Origin: Chara braunii
Lineage: Eukaryota; Streptophyta; Charophyceae; Charales; Characeae
NCBI GenBank assembly: GCA_003427395.1
Contig: BFEA01000720.1
Location: 340,181-375,037 of the forward strand
DNA length: 34,857 nucleotides
Direction: 5' to 3'
The notes below the pieces were generated by a model. That model was given only the letters and a program-made list of their open reading frames with translations, was not told the DNA's origin and ran no database searches. Position numbers and translations under genes: made by a program. Below are positions 19,270 through 31,751 of the stretch, one piece after another. How positions within the stretch are numbered: position 1 is the stretch's first letter; every line of letters starts with the position of its first letter.

Positions 19270-20955
19270 TTGTGCGCTAAAATATGGAAAAACAATTGTT
19301 GCACCAAACTTGGTGATCGGCCGAGGTCGAACCCAGCCCATTTGGCGGACGGCCGCAGCCGCGGCCGAGTTTTCGACCCCGGCCATGACCGGGCGTGTAA
19401 CATAGTCCCGAAGCTGATCACTTAGCGTGACCGCACCGAAGCCGATCATCACCTTTAAATTTTCAACATTCTTTTTTTTTTTGTTTTGCCTCCCGCTTAT
19501 TCTCTGGCCCATGCTGGTTCTTCCCCCGAGATCCCTCTCCCCTTCTCCCCCAGCCAATCGCAGCACCTTTCCCTCCCTTCACACTTGTCTCCGCGCCTCT
19601 GCTTTTCGAGCTTGGTGCGGTTAGCTTTCCCGCCCGCCGATTGTCCAGTGCCCGTGCCTGGCCCGTTGCCTGATCTTGGTGCATGGCGGCTCTCACCGAT
19701 TCCAGCTCCGCGCCTGCACATGCTCCCCCCCCAAACCGTCTGGGGTGCTAATGCTTCCCTCGCTCAGTGGCAGACGTTCCTCCCCTTCGTGGGGCCCCTC
19801 CTTGCCTCTTCTCGATCGGTCGTTTCGTCTCCCTCATTCGCCGTCATCGTAGGAGAGTTGACTTCAGACCTACGGCTCACGAATCAGCCATCCAGTCCCC
19901 CCCCTCCATTGCCCGAAGTCGGCCCCATCAAGCCCTAGTTCATCAGCTCGCATCGCGATGCCGCACCTTTTGAGATCGATTCTCCCCCCCCGTCTGTCCT
20001 CCGAAAGCCGATTACGCCATACGAGTTGTCCCGACGCTGCGCGGTCATCAACGATCTACCTTCTGGAGATGAGCCTACTGAACACCGTAGTGGGAAGTCA
20101 CCTGCCTGAATCGACCCACAGTCGACCGCCACGCGCACGTCTCACCGGTAGACTTCTTCAAGGCCCGTTGTCCTATCGCCGCATCCCGTGGTCCCACACC
20201 TGGTCCATCCCTAGCTCCACCGTTCCCCCGGGGCACCCGACCGCCACCTGTAGCAAACTTTATGAGTTCTTCCCCGGTTTACTTGACCCAAGGCACCCTC
20301 GACCGGGGTGTTCCAGACCCCTCGTCTGGATACCTCCGCCCCTCATAGTTGACCCTGATTGTTCTTCCAAAAGTCCCGATTTTGAGCCCGCGTTTAGCCC
20401 CGCTTGCGATTCTGCATCGACCGCCTGTTCCCCCGCTTGTCCAACGTTAGTAAAAAAATATAATCTTTCCAAAAAGAAAAAACCCATCAAGCCTCACTCA
20501 TTCATGCATCAGCCATGCAAAGCAAAGAAAACGGCCTCAGAAACTAGTCAAGTTTTGCCAAAGAGTGCATTCGGCTGGTAGGCAGCCGCTCGACAACCAG
20601 CCCACACCCCAATTCTCGCCGTCCCCGGCGAGTTTCCCCAAAGCCCTCTTTCCCAAGCCTTTTCCCACACCCAATGATCCTCTCTTTTCTTGGCCCTTGG
20701 TTCACATTGTTCCACTCCTTTTGATCATGAGTTTCCGTTTATCCCTTGTTCCCCCTTGACGTTTTGGTTTCTAAACCTCATCGCCTCATCATGGCACCAC
20801 CTCCCTTAGTCTCCTACCTGCGGAATTATGACACATGTTTCCTTTAACTATGGCACAGCACCTCCCTCTGGGACCGTGACTCATGTTTTTTCCCTAACTA
20901 TGGTACAGTATGTTCTCTCTAACTATAGCACCTCCCCATTTTTGGCCTTACATCA
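19270..20955. other. Region without a clear gene; includes the downstream side of the gypsy element
   Basis: Positions 19320-19480 are rich in GGCCG and CGGCC words; 19480-20580 are pyrimidine-rich. A plus-strand series starting at ATG 19683 (MAALTDSSSAP) continues with WGANASLAQWQTFLPFVGP in a shifted frame and later PITPYELSRRCAVINDLP. It looks protein-like but is broken by stops and frame changes and matches no family I know; it could be an old element ORF. Near 20840-20930 the phrase CTAACTATGGNACA recurs three times. If the gypsy polypurine tract is at 20956, the 3' LTR should occupy the right part of this stretch, but I found no matching 5' LTR. Confidence 0.35.
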
Positions 20956-20970
20956 CTCCCCCTTTCTTCC
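20956..20970 (-). other. Candidate polypurine tract of the gypsy element
   Basis: On the minus strand GGAAGAAAGGGGGAG is followed by TGATGTAAGG, shortly after the end of the integrase frame. This is where plus-strand priming and the start of a 3' LTR (TG...) are expected. No second copy of TGATGTAAGG was found at the other end, so the assignment is tentative. Confidence 0.45.
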
Positions 20971-20978
20971 GAGCGATT

Positions 20979-23486
20979 TTATTTTCGTTTCTGTCTCCTC
21001 ATCTTTTTCTCGCGCCTTTCTCTCTTTCGATTTTTCTCGTCTTTCTCACGCTTGATTCTCAAGGCTTTCCTTGAGGCGTTCCTTCTCTCTTTCATCCTGC
21101 TTTTTCCTAGTTGGTCGGTACCACTGTCATCCTCCCTTGGCCGTTTCTTCCTTCCGGGGGTCTTTGGCAGGGGAGGTTTTCGAACCTTATACCCCCTCTT
21201 AAGCGGTAGCGAAGAGGCTCCCGGCTTTGAAGTCTCTCCTTCCTCGTGGGTGACAGTCACTTCCGCGTTGACCGCTTCCTTGCCCTTCCTTTTTGGTTCC
21301 TCTCTAAGGCTCTTTCTATGTCTAAAAAGCTTGAGGCGGACCCCCGCGATAGGGTTCCGTAACCTAGTCCCGTCCAATTCGGCAATAAGGTACGCCCCTC
21401 CATCCAATCTCTTTAGGACTCGGTACGGGCCCATCCACCTGTTGGCTAGCTTCCTACTCCAAGTTTTCTCTAGCGACGAGTCGTACATCAGGACGAGGTC
21501 ACTAGTCCCTATTGGCTTTTATCGGACCCGTAGGTTTTTGTCCCACCTTTCTTTCCCCTTCATTCTCTCCTTCTCGATGTTCTCCCCTGTCGCGGCAAGT
21601 CCTCCGTCAAGGTTTTCGGATATTTGTTGTATCCTTGCCTCCAATAGTTCAGTCCTCGTCATGTTGGTCTTCCACGAGACACTCGTCCAAGTATCGATGT
21701 GAAACTCGATGGGCAAAGGGCAGTGCCTACCAAACCAAAGTGTATAAGGAGGATACCTTGTACTCGATTTGACCATGATGTTGTCAGCCCAAACTGCATA
21801 GCGCAAGTATTTTGGCCATTGCTCCGCGCGCCCCTCCACAAGCGTTTGGTGCCCCCTTTCGACTGGGGCGTTGCTTTGGGGGTGATAGGCGGTCATGTAG
21901 GCCGCCTTAATCCCTGCTTTCCCCAATACCATCTTGACCTTTTGGCTTAAGAACTGGGACCCCCTATCCATGATTATCTTTCCGACACACCCGTACCTTG
22001 CGATGTATTATAAGAGAAAGTCGCTCACCTCCTCGGCCGTCTTCTTCTTAATGGCCTTCGCTTCCACGAACCCAATGAGGTTGTCGCGGGCGTTGATTAT
22101 GTACCGGAGCCCGCCGACCCCCTTGGGCATGGTTACCAAGTCTACATGGACCTTCTCGCCTGACACTGTGGGGAGGGACAGAACTAGGGGCTCCTTGTAG
22201 CGAACGATTGCCCTCTTTTGGCAAGCTTCACAGGTCGAACAATATCTTTCGACCTCCCCGTATTGTCCCCACCAATAAAGTCGCCGAACCTTATCGAATG
22301 TTCCTTTTACTCCCCGGTGTCCGCCGACGACCCCATCATGTAGCTCTTCTACGACCGCCTTCCTCTCTTCCGGGTCGCAAAGGACCCTCATAGGAATTGC
22401 GAACTTGGTAGGCCTCATAAAGAGGTGGCCTCCTCGTAAGCAATACCCGAGTGCCTCTCTCTTGACTGCTTCGGTGTCTTCTTCCCGACCTTCCAGGTAT
22501 AACCCTATCTCTCGGTATTTCCCCTCGTAAAGGTTGGCGAGGAATGTCCCTCGGTTCTTGCCTCCTTCTCGGATGGTCGTCGCTCGCGCTTTGTTAGCGG
22601 CGACTTGGATCATCTCGGCCTTGGGCATTGCTAGCCTAGCTTCCTCTAACTTGGAATAATCCTCTTCTCTGATCGGGAGTTGGGACAACCCGTCGGCGAC
22701 CTGATTTTTGGCCCCTGAGATCCTCTCGACCCTATAATCATAGAGCCTAATGTGGATCATCCACCTAGCGATAGTAGGGTCGGTTAGCGAGAAGTCCTTT
22801 TGAAGGACTGCTGCTACCGCGGTTGCGTCCACTCTTAGAAGAAAAGGCCTCGTGTAGATGTAGTGGCGGAAGGTTTTCAGGCAGTGCAATACCCCCAATA
22901 CTTCTTTCTTGAACTCGCTATAGTTTCTTTCGGTGGGATTCAAGGCCCGACTATCAAATCGAAGGGGTCTCTCTTTCCCGTTTTGATCCTTTTGAGACAG
23001 AAACCCTCCCACAGAAGAAGGCCCCGCGTCCATAGAGACTATAAAAGGACGATTCTCCTTGTCCTCGAAGAACGGAATGCCAAGGACTTGTCCCCCTTTA
23101 CGGAATTCCTCTTTAAGGGTTTCCATAGTCGCGGCCTGCTCCTCTCCCCAGACCCATCCTTCAACTTTCCTAAGCAACCGCTTTAGAGGCTCCGCCTTCT
23201 CGCTGTAACCTTTTATAAATATCCTCCAGTAGCCCACCACCCCTAGAAACTGCCTAGCCTCCGTTATCGACTTAAGTGGCGACAGCCAGGTCATCAACTT
23301 TTCTAATTTCGCGGGATCGGGCCTCCGCCCATCCTTGTCACAGATGAAGCCCAATATCTTGATTGACGACACTCCCCAGCGACTCTTCGTCCAACTCACG
23401 GTAAGGTTGGCATCCTATAATTTCGTGAGGACTTCCTTTACGCCTGCCATGTGGTCTACCACAAACTTCCTCACGCCGGGAAAGAC
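20979..23486 (-). pseudogene. Gypsy pol: RNase H, integrase and basic C-terminal tail
   Basis: One frame can be followed throughout. The RT thumb (LGFICDKDGRRPDP, RQFLGVVGYWRIFIKGY) is followed by RNase H with SMDAG, ERNYSEFKKE, LRVDA and NQVADGLSQ. The integrase zinc finger is H-DGVVGGH ... C-STC (HHCC type). The integrase core has Asp in VHVDLV, Asp in IMDRGSQF and Glu in APVERGH, with exactly 35 residues between the second and third, the D,D(35)E signature. A GPY-type module follows (NRWMGPYRVLKRLDGGAY), then a Lys/Arg-rich tail. In-frame stops are TAG 23487-23489 (just at the start), TAG 23415-23417, TAA 22008-22010 and TAA 21519-21521. The catalytic residues remain although the frame is broken. 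Confidence 0.85.
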
Positions 23487-23489
23487 CTA

Positions 23490-24360
23490 TGTCTCATCCC
23501 TTTGGACTGGTCCTTTTATCGGAAAGTCGACAAGGAAAACTTCCACTTTGTCCGGTATGAATTCCTTGAGGACCACGATCATGACCCTTTGGAATACGGC
23601 CACTCCGTTGGTCCATCCCATGGGCACTACCATCATTTGAACTAACCTCAGAGGCGTGTGCATTGCGGCCATATGTCTATCCCTATAGTCCAACCGGATC
23701 TCATCATAACCCGAGAAGAGATCGCAGATCGAGTAGATCGAGCGACCCACTGACCCTTCCGCGAGTAGATCAGCCTCAGATATCGACCCCACATCCCGTA
23801 TGGTGACCACGTTGGTCCTTTGGAGGTTTTGGATCCGCCTCAGTTTGTTGCTACCTCCTTTTCTCAGAAAGAAACCACTTGTTAGAGTTGGCGCTTTCAC
23901 AAGGTTCCGCAACAAACGTCCTTATCTTTTATTTGATGAAGGTCACTATCTCCTCCTCGTTTTGCGCATACTTCCACGAAGGCCTATCTTTCCAAGGCAC
24001 GTGGGGGATCGTGTGGATCCGGGCGGGCTTGGCGTACCTTGGGTCGATCCTCCCTCTTTCAGAGTCATCAAAGGCTATGGCCTTGTTGCAATCCCTTAGG
24101 GTCATAGCCACATACTCCTTCTCTCGTTCGGTGACGTTTCCATCCCCTATGTCCATTTTCGCTGGCCTGTCGGCAGTAATTCTCTGCCCTTCGGTCTTCT
24201 TCCGCTTCCTGATGATATCGGCGATCTCTTCCTCCGATATCGAAGTTTCCCCCGTTCTATTCCGGCTGACCGCAGCGGGCTTTACTTTTTTCGCCACGGT
24301 TTTATACTTCTTAATTCCGCCGGCTAGGGGGATTCCTCCAAAAAAGATAGCCTTACGCAC
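23490..24360 (-). pseudogene. Gypsy pol: reverse transcriptase palm and fingers
   Basis: The N-terminal part (24360-23929) ends with RGRIDPRYAKPARIHTIPH, typical before the fungal-type RT. After a TAA stop and a frameshift (about 23870-23930), the palm continues with RIQNLQRTN, DLFSGYDEI (motif A, Asp kept) and VPMGWTNGVAVFQ (motif B). It then reads VFLVDFPIKGP where YIDD plus VPI/CPI is expected. The first catalytic Asp of the YxDD box is thus Val (codon GTC, minus strand 23531-23529), one base from GAC. This domain cannot polymerise as written. Confidence 0.82.
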
Positions 24361-24998
24361 CCGCCGAACTCTTCCTCCTTGTCCTCTTTCTCGTACCCCA
24401 CTCCATTGATTATAATTTGCCCCCCAACATCCTCAGAGTCCACCCGGTCCCACGGGGTTTCTTTGTCGGCCAAGGGCGACTCTTCTAACCGGACCTGGCA
24501 TACTCGTAACTGGGCTTCCTTCCTCCTCGGAATACTAGTCCGGTTCCGCTCATCTTGAGCATCCACCATCTTCAGAACCACTCGGATCTTGTCCGGACTT
24601 TGGATCGAGACGGTCTGACTTCGGTCGGGAAGGTCGACTGTGGTAGCGTGCACTGCGCTTAGCCAAGTTCTCTCGAATATCAACTCGGAAGAACACTCCT
24701 TCACCGAGAAAATCGGAACCATAGCTTCCACCCCTGCGACCTCAATCAAGGGGTTGTAACATACCCCTTCCACCGATTGGAGCTTGTTGTCCGCAACGAC
24801 CATGGACATGGATACTCCTCTATCCACCTCCAACCCTAATTCCTTAGCGATAGAGTCCCTACACACGGTAGATTCGGACCCATTGTCCACCAGGGCCCTC
24901 ATCTTCTTCCCACTCACCACGGCTTGGAGCTGGCCACTCCCAAACACATAAAACTTCTTAGTCTCTTCTTCCGAGAAGAACAGGCCGACAGTTCTTCC
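24324..24998 (-). pseudogene. Gypsy aspartic protease region
   Basis: It follows the gag frame after a frameshift near 24990 and begins GLFFSEEETKKFYVFGSGQL. The retropepsin-like site is MRALVDNGSESTV (D-N-G at 24887-24879), followed by a hydrophobic stretch (GVSMSMVVADNKLQSVEG) as in gypsy proteases. Asn in place of the usual Thr or Ser in D-T/S-G is unusual. A second flap-like glycine motif is not obvious. The frame then changes to that of the RT N-terminus between 24360 and 24324. Confidence 0.6.
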
Positions 24999-27900
24999 AT
25001 CGTGATTCGAGAAGACTGCACCTCCTCCTTGGCAGGTCCATCCCCAGGAACTATAGGCCCTCCTGCGAGCGGAATCCTCACCTTCTTGGTGATGCTTAGG
25101 AGCTCGTCCCTAGCGCTCTTCCTGACCGCTAAATATTCGAGGAGAGTGCATTGCATCGGCTGCATTAGAATCCTTCGCAGAGGTGCAACCGTGTCTATTT
25201 TATCCAAGGTGCACTTCATTTCGAACTTTTTCGGTTCTTTCTTCCTAGGGGATTTTGGCGACGTGGGTTCTTCCCCCTTCCTCGCTTCCATGACCTTGGC
25301 GTCGACCATTGGTTGGTCGTCGTCACTACTCCTTCTCCCTCCGCCTTCTGTTGCGACCTCCTTGCTCTTAGACGGCCCAACCCCAACTTGGGTCCTTACT
25401 CTTAGGCAAGGTCCCTCTTCTTGGGGCTTGGTCTCAATGGATTTTATGCTTGACACCTGCGGCTTCCTTATGGACACGTCTCCCGGTGCCTCCGTCATTT
25501 GGACGCGGAATGAGTTAGAGGTCCCACCAACCTCGGGTTTCTTCCCCAGTCTTGCTTCCTGAAGGGCTATCCTTTTGTCCACATTTATCTTCATCGAGGG
25601 ATAGAAGGAGACCGCCTCTCCATCATCTCCCCACACAACCCACTTATTCTCATTCAATTTTACCACCCCTAACCTTAGGGCTTCCGTAAGGTGAGGGCAC
25701 TCCCGCTTGATGTGTCCTTCTTCATTGCAGTAGACACACCCGCTCTAAGGTGGCGGATTGCTTGCGCGAGGGGTCACTGGAGGTGACGTCACCATGGTCG
25801 TTGGAGGACCAGGCGGCAGTGACGGTCTTGCCTGACTTATCTCGGGACGAGACCCCGCGACCCTAGGTTGGGGAGGGTCTCCCCACCTTCCATCCCTCGC
25901 ATCCTTCCAACGAGAATTCCCCCATTCCGAGACCCGGCTCCCTCCAGTTTCTTGGTCGTTCCTCCAGTTCCCCTGGTTACCGGGTTCGTTCCTCCACCCC
26001 GGGGGTCCGCCTCCCCAACGTTGGTCGGGAGGTACCTGAGGCTGCCTCTCGTTCCCTCGAGGACCGTCGTTCCTTTGAGTACGCATACTCCGGAGTGCCA
26101 TGTCCAGACTTTCCTTCATGTATTCTCACACATCTACTCCCCCCCCTTTGAAGACCATCTCGGCGACTCTATCAAAATTCGCAGAGTCTCTTGGGGTCCT
26201 CTCGAGAACCTCCTTCCTCTTCTCTTCAAGTAGGTGCAACATGAACATCATGCACCTGTCAACCTCGGAAAGCATCTCTCTATCCACCAAAGCCTGCGAC
26301 AAACGTTTGAATCTTTGAGTAAAAGCCACCAGGCTTTCTTGCTCCCCTCTCGTGACCCGACGCAACCCTTCTGTTGTGGGGATCTGATCGTCACACACGA
26401 AGATCCTCAATAAGTTGCCCTTGAAGGTCTTCTATCTCTCATGAGCCGGGTATATGGCCCTAATGGCCTGGTCCACTTCCGGGTCCGAATGTTGTATAAA
26501 GTGGTCGATCCATTCTTTCTCCGAGAACTTATTTCGGTAGGCGTAGCTTTCCCATTTCTCTACAAACCTGGTCACATCCCTTCCGTTGAAGGAGAGTGAT
26601 TCCAGACCCAGATTCACATCGTAGTAGGGGACCCTTCGGTCGTTATATCGACGGAAGCAAGGACCTTCCGCCGGCCCATCTATCACTGGATCGTAAGGTT
26701 TGTATGAGCCCGGGTCTAAATCTTCAACCCGAGGTCGAGCCCTCGGAGGCCCCCAAGGATCCTCCTCACGGCAGCCTCTATCTCCCGGGTCTTCGCGCTC
26801 CCAACGCATGGTTTCTTGGTCCCTAAACCCCCTTCATACATCTCTGAAACCTCCCACATTCCTTCCTACCCCTTCCTCCTGAACCCATGCAGAGCCGGTT
26901 TCTCTCTCGGCCCATCTTCGCGGCCCTCCCCCAATTTCCGTCGGTCGATTGTCCCCCAGTTCCCTTCTCCTTAGACTACCTTCTTCACCCCTCTTCGGTG
27001 CCCAGCTCCCGACCCTATCATGAGGGAACTCCTGCCCCTCGTCTGCCCTTTCTTCAGTGTCCACTCATCCCGCTCATCGAGTTTCGATCGGGAAGCCCCT
27101 CGTGGCCTCCGCCATCCTTTCCCTTACTAGTATTCGCAGTTCCACTTCCCGGTGCAATCGCTCTTCGAGACTCGCTCTTAGCTCCGTGGTTCTCTCCCCG
27201 AGGGGCGCCTCTGTGTGTTTTAAGGCCCTACCTATAGCCTCTGTTTCCTCGGCCACTCCTTCGGCCGACTTGCTCAATCTCGCCCCCAACTCGGTATCCT
27301 CCTTAGTTCGCCCCATGAAAGTGGTCTTAGGTGATCGGGCGATCCCGTGCTCAACCACACTTTCCATGCACCAACTTCTAGTCGCTTTCCTCCCTAGAGT
27401 CACTCCCTTGCCCTTTCCTCCTTCACTCGATTCTCGTTCCACACTATCACTCTTGGACTCTTCGCTAGTCACAGTCCACCAAGAGTCACACACTCTTTTC
27501 TCCTCGCAAACGGCTAGCGCAAGGTTGGCAATCTCCAGATCCGACATGCCCCTAACCTCTGCCTGCGAACACCATCTAATCAGGTCTCTATCTAATTTTC
27601 CGGCCTGTCCCGAGAACAGGGGCTTAATGAACTCGCTGACGAAAGCCCACCACTCGAAGTCCGTAAGCTCTTGAGACTCCCAACACAAGGTGAACAACTC
27701 GTGACCCTTTTCTTCTCCTAGGGGGAATTTCTCAATTACTTGCGCTCTAATTTGGACCTTCCTCACCGAGGCGTTGTCGAGGTAGAGCAAACGGTAGGCC
27801 CAAGCAGGGACTTCCCAGGTCCGGCCGCGGGCCGCTCGCGGGACTTCCTCCCTACCTCGGTACTCAACCTTATCCACTACATGCCCTTCGGCTACTCCCC

Positions 27901-28207
27901 CTCTCAATTTTCCAAGTCGGGCTTGGGCCTTTCCCGCGATACCCAGGGGGTCCTTTCCTCCTGCTAACTCGGTAGCAAAGAACTGCCTATCGTCGTGAGA
28001 CAAGAAAGTCTCAACCCTTCGCGTGCGGGTACCTCCCCTTGCGATTATTGAAAAACGAACTAGTGTTTCCTGCCCATAGATTTCGAAGAACTCCTCAAAA
28101 ACCTCCCCTTCTTCCTCAATCTTAGGGAGGGTTACTCCATACCTAGACCCCGACTTCCAAGCCCTTTCCAAGGTCCCGACAGGGCTTCCCCTGTAGTATC
28201 TAATCAT
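24999..28207 (-). pseudogene. Gypsy gag polyprotein with CCHC knuckle, interrupted
   Basis: All pieces lie in one frame. An N-terminal charged part (28207-27074) comes first, with WWAFVSEFIKPLFSG and then a helical Glu/Arg-rich end. A linker (27064-26834) and a proline-rich stretch with a capsid-like domain follow (FNGRDVTRFVEKWESYAY, 26600-26510; FTQRFKRLSQALVDREM, about 26330-26280). Next is an Arg/Gly/Pro-rich segment, then a zinc knuckle C-V-Y-C-N-E-E-G-H-I-K-R-E-C (25738-25697, CX2CX4HX4C). In-frame stops are TGA 27074-27076 and 27068-27070, TGA 26834-26836, TAG 26432-26434, TGA 26126-26128 and TAG 25745-25747. The reading frame kept across six stops suggests point-mutation decay with few indels. 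Confidence 0.72.
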
Positions 28208-30163
28208 GGACAGGCTTACCTTACCCGAGCTAATCTCTCCACTGCCTCGACTAGCGAGTCTTCACACCTCTCTAGAGCGCCTTCGAGTATCGTCTGATGT
28301 AAAGCTTTCTCGTACTCTCTCGTCCTATCCCAGAAACGCGCCTCAACTAGGTGCACCTTGGCTTCGAAAGGATTCCCAAGCCACCTAGAGTCCCCCTCAA
28401 ACTTTCCCTCGACTTCTAACAAAGGTTCCTTCCACGTTCTAGAGAACCGTACTCTTCTCGCCTTTCTAATAAAGACCGTAAACATAGCTAAGGTAGTCCA
28501 GGACCTTATTTTCCACAAGGCTAGTCGTCGGACCTCGACGAGGAAACCCTTCTCGTCTCGAGCCACTTGGTCCTCTCCGAGCCCGGGGCTAAGCTTCGCT
28601 CCCCCTTCTACTTTGACCTCAGGGCCGTCGTCTCGCGTTTCTAGCTCCCAGGTTATCGAGTTAGAGGTGTAGGTAGCTCTCATGCATATCTTCCTTCCGC
28701 GAGCAGCTCCTCCTTTAAATCGTCGAGAATCTGAACCGTGACCATCTCAAGTATCTTAATCTTCCACAAAGATTTTGGCCTCGCTCTTCTCTCCTCTTCC
28801 CAGCAAAGGGTCAGGATTCTATACACTTCTGCCCTTACCCTTTATAGCCCCATCAGTTCTTTGGTGTCAAGTTTGCTCATGCCTTAAGTTCCTTCGCCGG
28901 CATGCAATCGCTATCCGTACGAGATCCGAGGGATCCAACCCTTCTAACCCCGCTTCACAGATCTTTCCCAGGTACCTCCACGAGATGGTCGACACCCTTA
29001 CGTGTCGGCCCCAACCCTCGAAGGCGTAACTCAGGTCTTCTAGAGACGACCAATCGTCTTGGTTTGGATTTCGAAGGCACCACGACAGCAGGGCGTGCAG
29101 GTCCGACCTCGTGAAACCAAAATGGTTCAAGATCGAGATCAGCTCTCTACTGCCCTCTTGACTGCTTCGGAGGGGTAGACCCGCTCAAGGATAAAACGAG
29201 GGACTCCTACGGGGTCACTACCGATAAATCGTGGTATCTCTTCCCAACCCGCGTACGTCACGAGATATATTTTTTGGTACCTTTCTTGAGAACTCACCTC
29301 CCCCCAAGTCTCTCTAGATTGTTTTGTACCGCCTGCGCATCTAAGAGCGGATCTTCCCCCAACTTCAGACTACGGACTACCTCTAGGATACCCTCCTTAG
29401 AAAGGAATACTTTGGCCTCGCCGATTACCAATCCCTCCCCTCTACTCACCGACAGTCGAACGAATGCCTTCCCTCGGTGGATCTCGGCCACTTCCCTTCG
29501 AATGACCCGCGTCTGACCCTTTTGACTCTCCTTGGGTAATGTGACGAGGACAACCTCCCCCTCTTCTCTTGGCTCGATCAAGGCTTAAAGAGTTCCGGGA
29601 ATTTCCCTTATCATCACATCGTCCGAGCTTCGTATCCTTTCCGGTTTGCCACTTGCTCTTCCCCAAAAAGGCGGGCGTATGGGACGTTGGCGACGTGTGC
29701 TCGGACCCCCTCGAACTCTCTCAACCTTTTGAATATAGATGCTAGTTCTCTCCTAGGGGAAACCCCAGCGTCAACACACCGAGTGTAAAGCCAAAATAGC
29801 CCTCGCATCCATACCCCGGATCCTCAAACAGCTCGGAGTATCGCTACCACTCTCCCTTCCGGGTCCCGCAGGAGCGAACGAGCGAGGAAATGGGGCAGGT
29901 CTGCGTGGAGCACCCCGGAAGCACGAAGGACTTCGCCCGGTTCGGCGAAGGACACCTGTGTCCACGACTCGAAGGTCCCTCCCTCGTAACCGCTTAGATC
30001 CAGATCGTTCGCTACTTAGGAAATTTTCTCCTCGATCTTGCCCTTCTTCTGCGTAAATGGCGACGTCGAAATCTCCCGTCCACAGACGAAAGGTATAGCA
30101 CCACACATCGATCCTACCGTAACTATTCACACTAATCCCTTCTGGGACTGCCTCTAAGCTCAT
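28208..30163 (-). pseudogene. 5' ORF region of the gypsy element, unknown function
   Basis: Upstream of gag lie further protein-like frames: MSLEAVPEGISVNSYGRIDV (from 30163), a frame at 29808-29614, one at 29581-29294, FGFTRSDLHALLSWCLRNP (29130-28867) and 28683-28216. They change frame several times and are separated by stops, but their composition (balanced, Trp- and charge-containing) matches the gag frame and not random sequence. They may be the front part of one very long gag-type ORF or a separate additional ORF. No domain is recognised. Two kb of coding-like sequence before capsid is long for a gypsy element. Confidence 0.45.
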
Positions 30164-31751
30164 CCACTCTAATCAAAGAAGGCCATTTTTTATCACTTTT
30201 ACCTTTGGCTACTCGAGAGACCATCCCGACCCTGCAAGGAGAAGGTGCCTGTGAGCCCAGCAGGATCAAATGGACCAGAGAAGGAACGCCGTCTCACTCG
30301 GCTACCTTCCTGTCCTCCTCCGCCGAGGTCCTCCCACTTCCAAGTGTAGAAACTAGCCGCGAACACAGGTTATCCCCGAAGAAGGGTGACAACCCCCTCT
30401 CCAGAGTCGGACCGAAGTCACACACCCGTGCCCTATGTCCCCCACCGAACCGACCCCTAGTCCTAAGTTAGTCTATCCGGAACCACGCCCCTACTCGGCC
30501 CACCTCGAGCGTGGAATTACCCGGGTCCCCGGACTTTATCCGCCTATCAATCAATGATCACTAGCCTATCTACTCCCTCTCATTCTCCTCCTTCCATCGC
30601 GAACTATGCTCACATCGTTCCCTTCTTCCTTTTCGCCTCCGTCTGACTCTCTTCTCTCTTGGAATCGCGGAATTTAATCAGGGTCTTTCACAAAAAGGGG
30701 TGGGGATTTAGAATTTTTAGAACAAGAGTCTCTCAGGTTTGACTGTTATAAATACGTACCTTGTTGTCCTCGCCTTTTTCAGAATTCGTTTTCGTAGTCC
30801 CAATAATCCCCGAAATCCCAGTCCGAGAAATTGGCAAGACACCGGTCCACCCAGGACTCGGCCTCCGATTCCTCGTCCAAGGCGCCCCACGTGTCCCTCG
30901 CCTCTTCTTCTCAAACTGATCCCCTCCCCCTTTTGCTCTCAACGATAGTTTGAGTTTCCTCGACCCTTTGCCCTAGAATCCGAAGCACTACCCTTCTCGT
31001 TCCCAAGTCTCGGGCAGTCCCGCTTGAGTACCCCGCCCCCTTGTGGGAGTAGCGTCTCTCGCGGGCCCTGTCCACAACCCCCGCGGGTCGAGAACCGAGA
31101 ACCTAACCCCCTCTCGAGAAGCCCGTTCCCTCAGGGGAGTTTCTTCCCGTGCAGGCAATGTCCACAACCCGTGAGGGTCGAGAATGTAAGGGAGACCCCT
31201 TTCCCTTCGGACCTGCCCTCTTGGACCTCGACCCGATGGCGTCCCTAGGCCCCCTTGAACCCCCCTTTCCTTTCTTCCCCTCGCGTCCACTCTCTCTCTC
31301 CCGTGTGCGGACCCACTCACACTATTTTCCCTCACGGCTCTTCTTCCCCCCCTTTGGTTGTTTTTCACCCTCATTCAAATCCCACAAGCAAACTGTTTGA
31401 CCTCTTTATTAGCGGATTTTTAGAAATAAACACACTAAAAATATCACATTCCCCAGTAAGAGTCTGACCTGGATTTTTGGAAGGCGCGAACGTGGCCGAA
31501 GTCGCAAGCGGGGCCGACACGGACCTGCAAAACCAAGAGATCCCGACACCCCCAATCCCCAGCACCCGAACAACCCGATAACACAAGGCCCTAATAGAAC
31601 CCCCACTTTGATGCCGCCAAAAGGTCTTCAAAGGCCAGGGCACCATTCCTTTCTGCGGTCTTGTTCTAGTCCTTCGTCTTTTCTCTCTCTCTTGTCTCCT
31701 TTCTCTGGATTTCTCTGTCGTGCACAACTTGGCTATATACGGGCGCTCAAG
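30164..31751. other. Region upstream of the gypsy ORFs; 5' LTR or leader expected, not identified
   Basis: The 5' LTR and primer-binding site of the minus-strand element should lie here. I could not find a stretch matching the left end or a tRNA-complementary site. Seen instead are a TATAAATA at about 30746 (plus strand), a two-copy repeat around TGTCCACAACCC...GGGTCGAGAA (31071-31105 and 31160-31195), and AATAAAG on the minus strand at about 31410. Pyrimidine-rich frames elsewhere look non-coding. Confidence 0.35.

Larger units (their letters stand above)
20956..30163 (-). mobile_element. Degenerate Ty3/gypsy LTR retrotransposon, internal region
   Basis: On the minus strand the order is 5' ORF region, gag, CCHC knuckle, protease, RT, RNase H, integrase, basic tail, then a purine-rich tract. 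RT-RNaseH-IN is the Ty3/gypsy order, and the pol motifs resemble fungal elements. At least a dozen in-frame stops of all three kinds and several frameshifts interrupt it, so it is a dead copy. LTRs could not be paired by eye. The right limit is the first plausible start codon, at 30163. Confidence 0.85.

Noticed and set aside
18528-19280. Long open frames across the N run
   Set aside because: They are produced by undetermined bases and the CA repeat.
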